Shown piece after piece: positions 26,413-35,208 of a stretch of DNA of 64,000 bases. Source of the DNA: Acinetobacter colistiniresistens (GTDB lineage Bacteria; Pseudomonadota; Gammaproteobacteria; Pseudomonadales; Moraxellaceae). Position 1 is the first letter of the stretch. Each line of letters begins with the position of its first letter. The stretch spans positions 62,001 to 126,000 of the forward strand of contig NZ_KE340384.1 in the NCBI RefSeq assembly GCF_000413935.1. The letters run 5' to 3'. A program made the position numbers and the translations under genes. The notes under the pieces were generated by a model, which saw nothing but the letters and a program-made list of their open reading frames with translations, was not told where the DNA came from and did no database searches.

Positions 26413-26742
26413 ATGGGCTTCAGATTTCGCAAGAGTATTAAAATATTACCTGGATTAAAAATCAATCTGACGCATAAAGGCATCATCAGTGCAAGCATTG
26501 GCAAACCTGGTGCTTCTTTAAATATTGGTAAAAAAGGCACCCGAACCAGCGTTGGTATTCCTGGCACAGGCCTATCCTATTCAAAACACCAGCCCTATAA
26601 GAAGAGAGTTGGCAACCAAAAAAATCCTACTCAGGAACAACAACCGTTCTATACATCACGTACTGAGCAACCCAAATCGAATGTCTGGATTTGGGTGGTT
26701 TTTGGATTATTTTGTTTTATTGTCGGGGCAATTATTTTTTGA
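26413..26742 (+). CDS. DUF4236 domain membrane protein
   Basis: This 109-residue protein begins MGFRFRKSIKILPGLKINL and has GKPGASLNIGKKGTRTSVGIPGTGLSY, the DUF4236 signature. A polar linker with glutamines leads to one C-terminal membrane helix (VWIWVVFGLFCFIVGAIIF). DUF4236 proteins are common in mobile and defence-rich regions; function is unknown. It is transcribed divergently from the methyltransferase gene. Confidence 0.82.
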   Translation: MGFRFRKSIKILPGLKINLTHKGIISASIGKPGASLNIGKKGTRTSVGIPGTGLSYSKHQPYKKRVGNQKNPTQEQQPFYTSRTEQPKSNVWIWVVFGLFCFIVGAIIF

Positions 26743-26841
26743 ATTTAGCCATTCTTTGTACCCCATAATATCCACTGCTAGGCAAAATTTAATTCATTCA
26801 TTACTATGGACAGATGTTAAATACAATAAAGGTTGCCGCTG

Positions 26842-27156
26842 ATGTCTGATCATGACAGTACTCTGGATTATGATGAAAATGATTTAATCGACTCTCCCTT
26901 ATCTCAAGTTTTACAACAGGATAATGAGCAAATTGAAATTCTAATTTATCGATTACCTGATAGTGACTGGACACTGGAAGTGGTGAACCAAAGTGGTACT
27001 TCTACGGTATGGGATGAAACATTCCCGTCAGATCAGGAAGCTCTATCTGTCGCTTTAGATGGAATTAAAGCCGCAGGCGGTATTCAAGCCTTTTCCGAAC
27101 TCAGTGACCTCGAAGCAAAGAACAATATTTTTCCTGAATCCCTTACTCGCCATTAA
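26842..27156 (+). CDS. Small acidic hypothetical protein
   Basis: This 104-residue acidic protein starts at an ATG with AAAGG ten bases upstream; a TTG three codons earlier keeps the frame open but lacks that spacing. The middle part (IEILIYRLPDSDWTLEVVNQSGTSTVWDETFPSDQEALSVALDGIK) looks like a small alpha/beta domain. No family is recognised. Confidence 0.65.
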   Translation: MSDHDSTLDYDENDLIDSPLSQVLQQDNEQIEILIYRLPDSDWTLEVVNQSGTSTVWDETFPSDQEALSVALDGIKAAGGIQAFSELSDLEAKNNIFPESLTRH

Positions 27157-27225
27157 AAATGAAGTTGCTGGCTTGAATCTGAATCAGTATTTTCTGGATT
27201 CTTAGAACCTATCGCGATGATAGGT

Positions 27226-27489
27226 TCACTTCAACCCAAACCCATCTAGGGTTGAAGGGTCAAAGTTTTCATCAAACATAAACTCATCTGCTCGCTCTTT
27301 TTTTAATGTCGTCAGGGCATAAAAGAAACATTTTTCACATAACTGCAATTCATATCTTTCCCCGTCATGCTTGGAACCATAGCCCCAATGCGCCGATAAA
27401 GTGCCAAACTCCAGTTTCGTTGATTGGTTGCATACATCACATATAACATCTGTAATGACTTCTACCTGTTTCAGTTGTTTAATTTCCAT
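27226..27489 (-). CDS. Small zinc-ribbon protein
   Basis: This 87-residue protein has two CxxC knuckles, CDVCNQ and CEKCFF, about 33 residues apart, which would bind one zinc. The segment between them reads LEFGTLSAHWGYGSKHDGERYELQL, a pattern I have seen in uncharacterised proteins of gammaproteobacterial mobile regions. No function is known. Confidence 0.65.
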   Translation of the reverse strand: MEIKQLKQVEVITDVICDVCNQSTKLEFGTLSAHWGYGSKHDGERYELQLCEKCFFYALTTLKKERADEFMFDENFDPSTLDGFGLK

Positions 27490-27852
27490 ATACGGCTCCC
27501 GATATCAATCAAGTTAAATTTGTCTACATACTTATCAAAAATTGACTCCTGTTTGGTTTTAATTACCATTAAAAAAGATCAAATTTGAGCATTGTTATTG
27601 TAATAATCAACTATACTCATCCCTACTGTATTCATTGTAATCTGCTATGTGAACATCATAATAGAAACATGATATTTTTTGCCAACTCACAAATATAGCT
27701 AACTAATAGTGAGTATCTAATCGAGGAGGAAAATTTGAAACTTTCAATAATAAATAAACTTTAAAAACAAGGAAAAAATGATACCTCCTGCCATATTCAA
27801 AAACTCTAAATATACGTAAGTATTGCTGTATTATTTTTATTCAATAGCACAC
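27490..27852. other. Leader region of the recombinase operon
   Basis: About 360 AT-rich bases precede the three-gene operon. A strong ribosome-binding-like GAGGAGG lies at 27723-27729 before a short TTG frame, and CCTCCT, able to pair with it, lies at 27784-27789 inside a 13-codon frame that has its own AAGGA. These could form a translational leader, but no gene is called. Confidence 0.4.
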
Positions 27853-28527
27853 ATGGATCTGACATCTGAACTACTTTTGAAGTTTCCAGCAACACAGATA
27901 AGTACTCTAAAAAATTTCAAAAAAAGAAGAATCACCATTCATCCACAAGCGTATGGTTTCAACTTATGCTACTTAAATATGTTTAAAAATCTCACTGCAG
28001 ATTTAGATATTTCTAATCGCATAAAAGAACTCCATGTGTGGAAAACTTCAGAATTTGATGACTACTCCATTTTCAATAATATTAACTTATATCTTAGCTA
28101 TTTAAAGCAAGATATTAATGAAGTCACTTTAATTATTCATCATCAACAATCTTTTTCAGAGGATGAGTTAGCATTTCTGATGGAGTTATGCAGTCGTGAA
28201 TTTATTCAATTCATCAAATCTACAAAATTTGATATTCGTTCGTTAAATCCACGAAAAACATTGCATTTAATTAACACACATCTTTCACGTCAAACACTAT
28301 TGACCCTTAACAAAGAATCATCTTTAAAGCCACATCATCAAATGAGTCTGGAACTGCTAGCACAACTACTTTCATGTTCTCGAAATCAACTGAATCAGCG
28401 TACTAAAAATATCAAACAACAGCGTACACATATTTTTAATGAATTATCACTCAACAGCAGATGTGTAAAAGAACTCGTTGATCACTCTGATAGTTGTATA
28501 AGTACAGAAAAAATTTGGAGATCATAG
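27853..28527 (+). CDS. First protein of the recombinase operon (unknown, 224 aa)
   Basis: This protein starts at the ATG at 27853 (a TTG ten codons earlier is possible). It is helical and basic. Near the C-terminus, MSLELLAQLLSCSRNQLNQRTKNIKQQR could be a helix-turn-helix. No catalytic motif is visible. Its stop overlaps the next gene's GTG start by one base (TAGTG), so the genes are coupled. Its place matches the small third protein found with paired recombinases in transposon trios, such as TnpC of Tn554 or the small protein of the gamma-mobile-trio systems. That comparison is by architecture only. Confidence 0.65.
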   Translation: MDLTSELLLKFPATQISTLKNFKKRRITIHPQAYGFNLCYLNMFKNLTADLDISNRIKELHVWKTSEFDDYSIFNNINLYLSYLKQDINEVTLIIHHQQSFSEDELAFLMELCSREFIQFIKSTKFDIRSLNPRKTLHLINTHLSRQTLLTLNKESSLKPHHQMSLELLAQLLSCSRNQLNQRTKNIKQQRTHIFNELSLNSRCVKELVDHSDSCISTEKIWRS

Positions 28528-30800
28528 TGTCGAACGATCTAAACGAGCATATTGATTTGACAGTTATTTCACTGCAAAAAACACTAGAAAAACTGTTTGG
28601 TGATGAGCAATTTGAACGTACGCAACATATCAACTTTGTGCTTAAACTATTGTCTTCTCAACAGACTGACAATTTTTTGGTTGGTCTCAATCTCGATTAC
28701 TTTGATATCGATATAAAGTTTGATTCGCAGCTGCCGACACCTCCGGTAATCCCTTTCACGAAAAAAGTTAAGATCAGTGATCTACCGATTACTTCATATG
28801 TCAATTCAATTTCGCAATTATCTGAATCGCAGACGCATGCAAAAAATTGGAATATTCTAGTTTTAAAAGCAGCAATTTATTTAATTGCTCTTCCTGAGCT
28901 TAAACCAGAGCTTTTTAAACAAGCACACACAGAACACTTCAATACCGTAAAGCGCTTATTCCAGCGCTTTAGGACTGCAAATAAAAATTTAGATACTGAA
29001 AAAAAATATCAAAATACACAAGAGTATCAACGTCTCTGGAGTACCTATCTTCAAGATCCAACACAGAGCTTAGAGCAATTTATTCAACATCTGATCACAT
29101 TAGATACGGATGAATTGCCTGAGTTTGATCGCAATCTACTCAATGATATTCGCATTACTTTTAACTACATTTTAAAAAACAAAGCGAAGATTGCACGTGC
29201 AAGTATCGATACGCAGCTTCAACATCAGTTTCTTGATGAAGAACAATTCATTGAAGAAAGTATCGAAATCAAAAAAGGGGCTAAATCTAAAGCACTGAAT
29301 ATAGAAACCTTAATCGATGAGCCGATTAATCGGCAAATTGTTGTCAATCCAACTGACGTCACACCACTCGCAGCACATTCAGAAACGAGTCAAATCTATG
29401 TTCTACCGCTTGTTGCAAAACATATTCAACGCAAAGAACATTTACTCACGTCGAGTAGTTTTTTTCCGAATCCATCTAGCGTGAACCATCTCCTGAAAAG
29501 ACTTCATGTGGACTACTCTGAACATCAAAATAAAAGTGCTTTGATCCTAATGCTCGCATTTTTGACCGGTAATAGTGTGAATGAGTGGCTATATATACAA
29601 AGCAAGCGAGCTAAAAACTTAAATAACCGCCAAAAATTGATCTATAAAAATGATCAGGTCTTCTTAAACAGTCACTTTAATGTATTTGAGAACCGCAATT
29701 TTGAGTATTCAGACAACTTGCTCAATCAGACGATCTATTTAGACATTCCAATCCCGAATCTATTCATTGAGGATCTGCGCAAAATGGATTCGGTTAGTTT
29801 CGATGATATACAGCAATATTTACGCAAATTAAGACAAGAATTATTGATTCCAAAACTGTCTGTCGTAAAGGTGAGTTCTCTACTGCATCATACGGTTCTT
29901 GCAAAAACAGGGAATAAACAACTCGCAGATTTAATCACAGGGATTGATGCCAATCAGTCATCATCTGTTTCTTATTGTCATCAGAATATTCCACGATTAC
30001 ATGCACAATATGTTGATATTCTAAAATCACTTTGTGCAGATGTAGCAAGCACATATGAAAGTTGTGTACCTTCGCTCCCTGCTTCAATAATTCATTTTGG
30101 TAGTCGTAAAGCTCCAAAACCACAGGTCATTACAGAGATTTTTGCTGTATTGAAATTTAATATTTTTTCACAAGCTGAAGACGATCTGATTGCTATATAC
30201 AACCACTACAACATATGGATGTGGCATATCCTCCTTCTTTTTACAGCAGCACGCCCCGTTGCTGAATTCCCTGGATTTCTTAAAAACTTTAATTTAAAAC
30301 GCCAAATTTTGATGGTTTCTGACAAAGAAGTAGGCGGCCGCAATGGATTCGGACGTCTAATCCCACTTTGTTCATTTTTAGTTGAAGAGATAAAAAAATT
30401 CCTTAAATTTTTAGAATATTTTTCGACTCAAATCATGATGAGTCATCCAGCTTTAAATGATGTTATACAACAAATAGAAGCAAGTAAGCTGCCCTTTTTG
30501 GGAATCAACCAAGATGATGAGTGGAAACCACTAAGTCCTTCTACAGTCAAAAATTTCCATCCTGAATTAGGACTTGATCATGCAAATTGGCATCGCCATA
30601 CAGCTCGTGCATTTTTGACTCATAAAATTACCGAACCTGAGATTTTAGCTCTCTTTGGACATGAGCTCATGCAACAAGAAGCAGCACATCCTTTTTCCAG
30701 TTTATCCCTATCTCAATTTTCTAAAATTGCGAATGTTTTAGAGCAAATGAAGGATCAATTTAAAATTAGCGGGATTGAAGTAAATGTCATCATTCAATAA
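28527..30800 (+). CDS. Tyrosine recombinase-like protein lacking the catalytic tyrosine
   Basis: This 757-residue protein starts at a GTG with GGAG eight bases before it. The last 185 residues resemble a tyrosine recombinase catalytic domain. LLFTAARPVAEF gives the first Arg (about 576), MVSDKEVGGRNGFGRLIPL holds a possible Lys, NWHRHTARAFL gives the second Arg (about 690) with Asn at the usual His place, and LALFGHELM gives the third-box His (about 712). No tyrosine follows that His in the remaining 45 residues. It probably serves as a structural or DNA-binding partner of the next protein, whose gene it overlaps by 17 bases. Confidence 0.75.
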   Translation: MSNDLNEHIDLTVISLQKTLEKLFGDEQFERTQHINFVLKLLSSQQTDNFLVGLNLDYFDIDIKFDSQLPTPPVIPFTKKVKISDLPITSYVNSISQLSESQTHAKNWNILVLKAAIYLIALPELKPELFKQAHTEHFNTVKRLFQRFRTANKNLDTEKKYQNTQEYQRLWSTYLQDPTQSLEQFIQHLITLDTDELPEFDRNLLNDIRITFNYILKNKAKIARASIDTQLQHQFLDEEQFIEESIEIKKGAKSKALNIETLIDEPINRQIVVNPTDVTPLAAHSETSQIYVLPLVAKHIQRKEHLLTSSSFFPNPSSVNHLLKRLHVDYSEHQNKSALILMLAFLTGNSVNEWLYIQSKRAKNLNNRQKLIYKNDQVFLNSHFNVFENRNFEYSDNLLNQTIYLDIPIPNLFIEDLRKMDSVSFDDIQQYLRKLRQELLIPKLSVVKVSSLLHHTVLAKTGNKQLADLITGIDANQSSSVSYCHQNIPRLHAQYVDILKSLCADVASTYESCVPSLPASIIHFGSRKAPKPQVITEIFAVLKFNIFSQAEDDLIAIYNHYNIWMWHILLLFTAARPVAEFPGFLKNFNLKRQILMVSDKEVGGRNGFGRLIPLCSFLVEEIKKFLKFLEYFSTQIMMSHPALNDVIQQIEASKLPFLGINQDDEWKPLSPSTVKNFHPELGLDHANWHRHTARAFLTHKITEPEILALFGHELMQQEAAHPFSSLSLSQFSKIANVLEQMKDQFKISGIEVNVIIQ

Positions 30801-33800
30801 AAAAATCCAAAAAAAACGCTATGCTGAAGATAGACGTCAACTTCAACGTAATGAATTAGAAAAGAACCTACGAGCTGATGCAGAACAAGAGCTCCGACAG
30901 TACTTTGATGAGCAAAAATTCTCAAATGACGAATTAATTCAAGCGTACCCTGCGATTTATGAGTTTATTAAACGTAAAGCACCAAATTTGGCTTGGAAAA
31001 AATATGCACATAAATTCTTCCGAACATATATCAAAGATCTCAATAAGAGCAATAACCTAGACTTCCCATTACCTTATCTCACCTTTGAGATGAAACGCGA
31101 TGAACCAATTTTCACTTTGGATTGGATCCAGGCCGGTCATGAAATTGACATCTTTATAGAAAAACTTTGGGATTACTGGATTCTTGCTCAAGATAGTTCC
31201 GCTTTTTCTGATGATGAAATTATTGGGAATATTCTGCTTTGCTCAATGTTATACGGTGGATTAAATCAAATAGCTTCATTAAATGCTTTGCTCGAACATT
31301 TAAAAAACCCTGAAAAAATCCAAAAAATTTTCGATTTTAATATCATCTTTTTAGAGCCACTTTCTCCAAGCTATGGCGATCTATTTGTTGATGAAAAAAC
31401 AATTCGAAAATCACGTAATTTTATCCCAGATCAACTCACACGACTCTGGCTCATTCACTTCAATACAAGACAAATTCGTGACATCAGTCTAGACGTGAAT
31501 GCGTATCTGCACCTCATTTTTCAAAAAATAAAACATCCATACACCAACAAGACTTTTAAGTTTTTACGTGACTACGCCAATTTTAATTGGCTACAACTGC
31601 AGAATGCAGATGTTGATCCTGCCCTTTCACAATGTTTGTTAGAAAACACTCTCACGTGTGGTTTATCAGAACATGAGTTTGAAAACTTTGCATTCCCAAA
31701 ATTTAAAACTCAATTAAGTGCTGAAATCGAACGAAATGTCTCTTCTACAGCCAAAGTCCTACCAGATCTCAATACGTCTGAAGCAGTAGAAAATGTGATA
31801 TTTATTCATAAAAACTTGCTGAAAATTATGCGCACATCAACGGACCAAGGCACTGCTAAACTCATTATTGATTTTTGCCTGCGTCACCAAGAGCAGTTTA
31901 ATGAGTTTTCTAAACGTATTATTTTGTGGCTCATCAGTCTCTATCGACCAAGTTCAGAGCAAATAAAAAAATTATCAGCCACCTTTGATTTTGATACAAC
32001 TCAGTACACGAAGGCATTTCAAGACAATCAAAAACTCGCAGATAGTTCAATCTATACATATTACACCCGGATCGCAGAACCGTTTTTAACTCATGCCTTA
32101 CAATACATCGATGCCGACGATGACATTAATGATCTGCTGAACAAAATCTATCAACAAATCATTAGCAATACACGACTTGCTGATGAAGTAGATCAACCTG
32201 AGTTTAAAAAATCTAAAGACCAAACAATCCACATGTTGAAACGCTTTCATACCTTTCAACAAATTGTTTTTCAAGCAGAAGATTTCGAACTTGAATTTAT
32301 TGCATCGCAAAGTCGACCACGGGCACGCATCATAGGTCACACAGCCTTCCAGGTCATATTAAAGAAGTTAAATCAGCTCTTACATAACCAATCCATCTCA
32401 GACCATCACTATAAATTATTAAAAATCATTTATATTTTGGCTTACCGTACTGGTATGCGTATTAACGAAATACTCGGGTTACGTGTAAAAGATATCGAGG
32501 GTTTAAATCAATTTTCTATCTGGGTTCAACCTTATGGTTCAAAAAAACAAGGGAATCAACATCTGCTCAAAACGGATAGTGCGGAACGGATTGTGCCTGC
32601 ATACGCTTTGCTAAAAGATGATGAGTACCAATTCTTTAGCGATTTTGTTGTTGAAAAACGCTTAGAAAATAAGAAAAGTTTATATTTATTCAGCAACTTA
32701 AATGAAAATAAAAAACTGAATAAACACCCTGTCACCGTACCCCTAAAACTGATATTAAATCAGGTCTTTAAAGGGCATCATTACTCCTTTCACTCTTTTC
32801 GTCACACTGCAGCGAATCATTTATCGCTTTTACTGAACTGTGAATATGCACCACTTGTGCAAAAGCTAACCGACTATAGCGAAAACGAATATCAAAAAAT
32901 TCGAGCTGAGCTACTTCAAAATCAACATGGACAAAACCATTGGTTTGTTATTGCACATCTCTTAGGACATATAGAGCCAGTTGAAACATTCAAAAGCTAT
33001 ATTCATTTAGGTTATCTCATAGCTGGTCAAAAACTACTAAAACATCATCCGGATATGCCTAATGAATTGGCTAAAAAAATTATGGGTCACAATGCAACGT
33101 TTAAAAATTTGCAAATAACAAATGATGAAAAAGACTTTAATTTTGAAAAAAACCAGGCCGCTCTAGCAACTATATTATTGAACGATCAAACAAAATGGCT
33201 TCAAAGTAATGCTACTGACATTTTAGATGAACTGTCGTTACAAATAGATCAATCCCATGATTTTTTTGCTTTCTTTGTTGGAACAGAAGATTCTAAAATT
33301 TCACTTCAACGCTTCTATGAAACGCTCAATATATTGGAGACTACTAACGATCCTAAAAGTGCAGCTCAACGTATGTGCTTACCAGAAGAGCTTGTCAATT
33401 GTTGGTATGAAAATGCCCTAAATTTAGCAAACATTAAATCAAAAAAAGGGAATCCCCGTTTATTTAGTATTGATAGCTCAACCCACTTAAAACCAGCAAT
33501 GCTTGATAGCGCTGAAGAGCTTCATGCAGTGACTTATTTTTTTGAACATCTACAGAAAATAGCTCGTAAAAAACTAACACAAATTGCATACGTCCTGAAT
33601 GTATTTTTAAATCGAGTGACTGCTTCACATACCGGTATCCATTATCGCTGGAAGGATATCGATCAACTCGAACATTTTTACTCCCAAGTTAAGGCTTTAT
33701 TTCCTGCCAAATTTTGGCACTTACTTGGACAAGATTTGCAAACAAAGTTAGATGCTAAACAACAGCCTCAACTTTTCAAATTAGCAAAAGCATCAACAGA

Positions 33801-33966
33801 TAAACATCCACCAACTCAAGAGGAGTTTCCTCGTCTACAACTCTACTCAGTAAAAGATGGTCATGCTCTTGCTGCATTTAAATTTTGCTTACATCTAGCT
33901 TGTATTGGCAGACCTCGATCTCTTGAACTGCAAGTTGAAGGTCTAAAAATCACTACATGCGGTTAA
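30784..33966 (+). CDS. Very large tyrosine recombinase (1060 aa)
   Basis: This 1060-residue protein has a full tyrosine-recombinase set: Arg559 in ILAYRTGMRINEILGL, Lys596 in LLKTDSAERIVP, His670 and Arg673 in SFHSFRHTAANHL, His729 in AHLLGHIEPVETF, and Tyr739 in FKSYIHL. A helical region of about 540 residues precedes the catalytic domain and 320 residues follow it. Typical integrases are 300-450 residues. The end (LHLACIGRPRSLELQVEGLKI) looks like another box-I-like segment, cut short by the stop. It is the last gene of the overlapping trio. Its codons are visibly AT-rich. It likely moves the element that carries it. Confidence 0.82.
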   Translation: MSSFNKKIQKKRYAEDRRQLQRNELEKNLRADAEQELRQYFDEQKFSNDELIQAYPAIYEFIKRKAPNLAWKKYAHKFFRTYIKDLNKSNNLDFPLPYLTFEMKRDEPIFTLDWIQAGHEIDIFIEKLWDYWILAQDSSAFSDDEIIGNILLCSMLYGGLNQIASLNALLEHLKNPEKIQKIFDFNIIFLEPLSPSYGDLFVDEKTIRKSRNFIPDQLTRLWLIHFNTRQIRDISLDVNAYLHLIFQKIKHPYTNKTFKFLRDYANFNWLQLQNADVDPALSQCLLENTLTCGLSEHEFENFAFPKFKTQLSAEIERNVSSTAKVLPDLNTSEAVENVIFIHKNLLKIMRTSTDQGTAKLIIDFCLRHQEQFNEFSKRIILWLISLYRPSSEQIKKLSATFDFDTTQYTKAFQDNQKLADSSIYTYYTRIAEPFLTHALQYIDADDDINDLLNKIYQQIISNTRLADEVDQPEFKKSKDQTIHMLKRFHTFQQIVFQAEDFELEFIASQSRPRARIIGHTAFQVILKKLNQLLHNQSISDHHYKLLKIIYILAYRTGMRINEILGLRVKDIEGLNQFSIWVQPYGSKKQGNQHLLKTDSAERIVPAYALLKDDEYQFFSDFVVEKRLENKKSLYLFSNLNENKKLNKHPVTVPLKLILNQVFKGHHYSFHSFRHTAANHLSLLLNCEYAPLVQKLTDYSENEYQKIRAELLQNQHGQNHWFVIAHLLGHIEPVETFKSYIHLGYLIAGQKLLKHHPDMPNELAKKIMGHNATFKNLQITNDEKDFNFEKNQAALATILLNDQTKWLQSNATDILDELSLQIDQSHDFFAFFVGTEDSKISLQRFYETLNILETTNDPKSAAQRMCLPEELVNCWYENALNLANIKSKKGNPRLFSIDSSTHLKPAMLDSAEELHAVTYFFEHLQKIARKKLTQIAYVLNVFLNRVTASHTGIHYRWKDIDQLEHFYSQVKALFPAKFWHLLGQDLQTKLDAKQQPQLFKLAKASTDKHPPTQEEFPRLQLYSVKDGHALAAFKFCLHLACIGRPRSLELQVEGLKITTCG

Positions 33967-34096
33967 ATAATTTAACCGTTGCTTCCTTATCTAAAGCCAC
34001 ATTTAATATATCTTTAGCCAAAATTGGATGTCTAAAAAACAATAAGAAAATAGTATAAATTCTATGTATCAGTAACCTCTGAAACAGAGATCAGTT

Positions 34097-34460
34097 ATGC
34101 GTAAAACATTAGAAAAAATTGCAAAACAAAAAAAGGTATTGGCTAAATCTGTTTTATCAGCTGCAAAACAACTTGGTTTGACACAGGACCAGCTTGCTAT
34201 CGTTCTCAATTTAGATTCAGTGGAAACTTTAAATTCGCTTGAGTTAGATCCCGATTCAAGTCAGGGAGAACTCGCAATTATTTTAATTCGTATTGCGATA
34301 TCATTAGATGCTCTAACAGGTGGAGAGGCTAAATGGATGCAACATTTTATGAATGTCACCCAATAAATTGTTGAGTTGTATTCCAATAGAACAGATTCAG
34401 AACCCTCAGGGATTGGCCTCTGTTTTACAATTGGTGGAAGGCCTTCAGACTAAACTTTAA
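34097..34460 (+). pseudogene. Xre/MbcA/ParS-type antitoxin, frameshifted
   Basis: The first frame gives 89 residues (34097-34366) with a helix-turn-helix (LTQDQLAIVLNL) and the start of the ParS/MbcA toxin-binding domain (SLDALTGGEAKWMQHFM). The second half of that domain continues in the next frame from 34353: SPNKLLSCIPIEQIQNPQGL and so on to LQTKL, with the N-x-x-L...P-x-x-x-I...GL pattern expected. One extra A in TTTATGAATG explains the shift. No RES-type toxin follows. As it stands it may make a shortened DNA-binding protein. Confidence 0.65.
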
Positions 34461-34901
34461 GATAAGCAAAGTATTACAGAAAAATTTGAAAGTGATAGTC
34501 CTCTCCAATAATTCAAATGCGAGGTATAAGAATCCCCTCTTCTTTTCAAGATGTATATGTCTGACCTAATTCCGTCAATAATACAGTCAGCAAAGCTGAA
34601 TGGCCTAGATCCGTATGCCTATTTAAATGATGTGCTGAAAAGGCCGCCGACACATAAATGACCCAAATAGAAGAATTACTAACACACCGCTGGAAACCTG
34701 AACCGAATTAAAAAATAGCTATGGGGTTCAGCGGACGCTTACGTATTAGATTCCTTTAGATTTTAAATATCTAATTAGACTTCTTTAATCTAATAGGATC
34801 TAATCAGCCCATTAAGCACCTCATTACCGATCAACTAGCACAGTTAATAACTCCATTATTTTGTGGTTTAATACGTATATATAGACATAAGATACAATAT
34901 T
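34461..34901. other. AT-rich gap with an IS66 remnant
   Basis: This 440-base stretch contains the end fragment of a different IS66 element (34583-34742) and AT-rich sequence before hipB. Direct TCTAATAGG/ATCTAAT-like repeats around 34770-34805 are too loose to call. The hipBA promoter should lie at 34840-34900. Confidence 0.5.
34583..34742 (+). mobile_element. IS66 right-end fragment, second lineage
   Basis: About 160 bases align with the last part of tnpC and the right end of the complete IS66 element (23303-23462), including the exact terminal repeat at 34726-34742, but with many substitutions and a stop in the tnpC frame. It is a relic of an older, related but distinct IS66 insertion. Confidence 0.85.
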
Positions 34902-35204
34902 ATGGATTTAAAATTCAAAAAACCTGAAGAGGTTGTTACTTCATTATGTGAAAGGCTTCGCAAAGAACGACTTTATCTGGAAATGACTCAGGCAGACGTC
35001 GCTACACGTGCTGGTGTTAGTGTGAATACAGTATCTAATCTGGAAGCTGGTCGAAATGTTTCATTTGAAAATTTAGTACGTGTTGCCATGGTATTAGGCC
35101 GATTAAAAGATTTAGAGGAACTCTTTAAACCTCATTTAAACAGTGTAAATGACATTCTCCGCTATGAGAGCAATACGGCTCGCCAACGTATCAAAAGGAA
35201 ATAA
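34902..35204 (+). CDS. hipB: HipB-like antitoxin
   Basis: This 100-residue Cro/CI-type regulator has the helix-turn-helix RKERLYLEMTQADVATRAGVSVNTVSNLEAGRNVSFENLVRVAMVLG, as in HipB-type antitoxins. It stops five bases before the hipA start. In intact systems it binds HipA and represses the operon. The toxin gene is frameshifted here, so this may act only as a DNA-binding protein. Confidence 0.8.
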   Translation: MDLKFKKPEEVVTSLCERLRKERLYLEMTQADVATRAGVSVNTVSNLEAGRNVSFENLVRVAMVLGRLKDLEELFKPHLNSVNDILRYESNTARQRIKRK

Positions 35205-35208
35205 GTCC

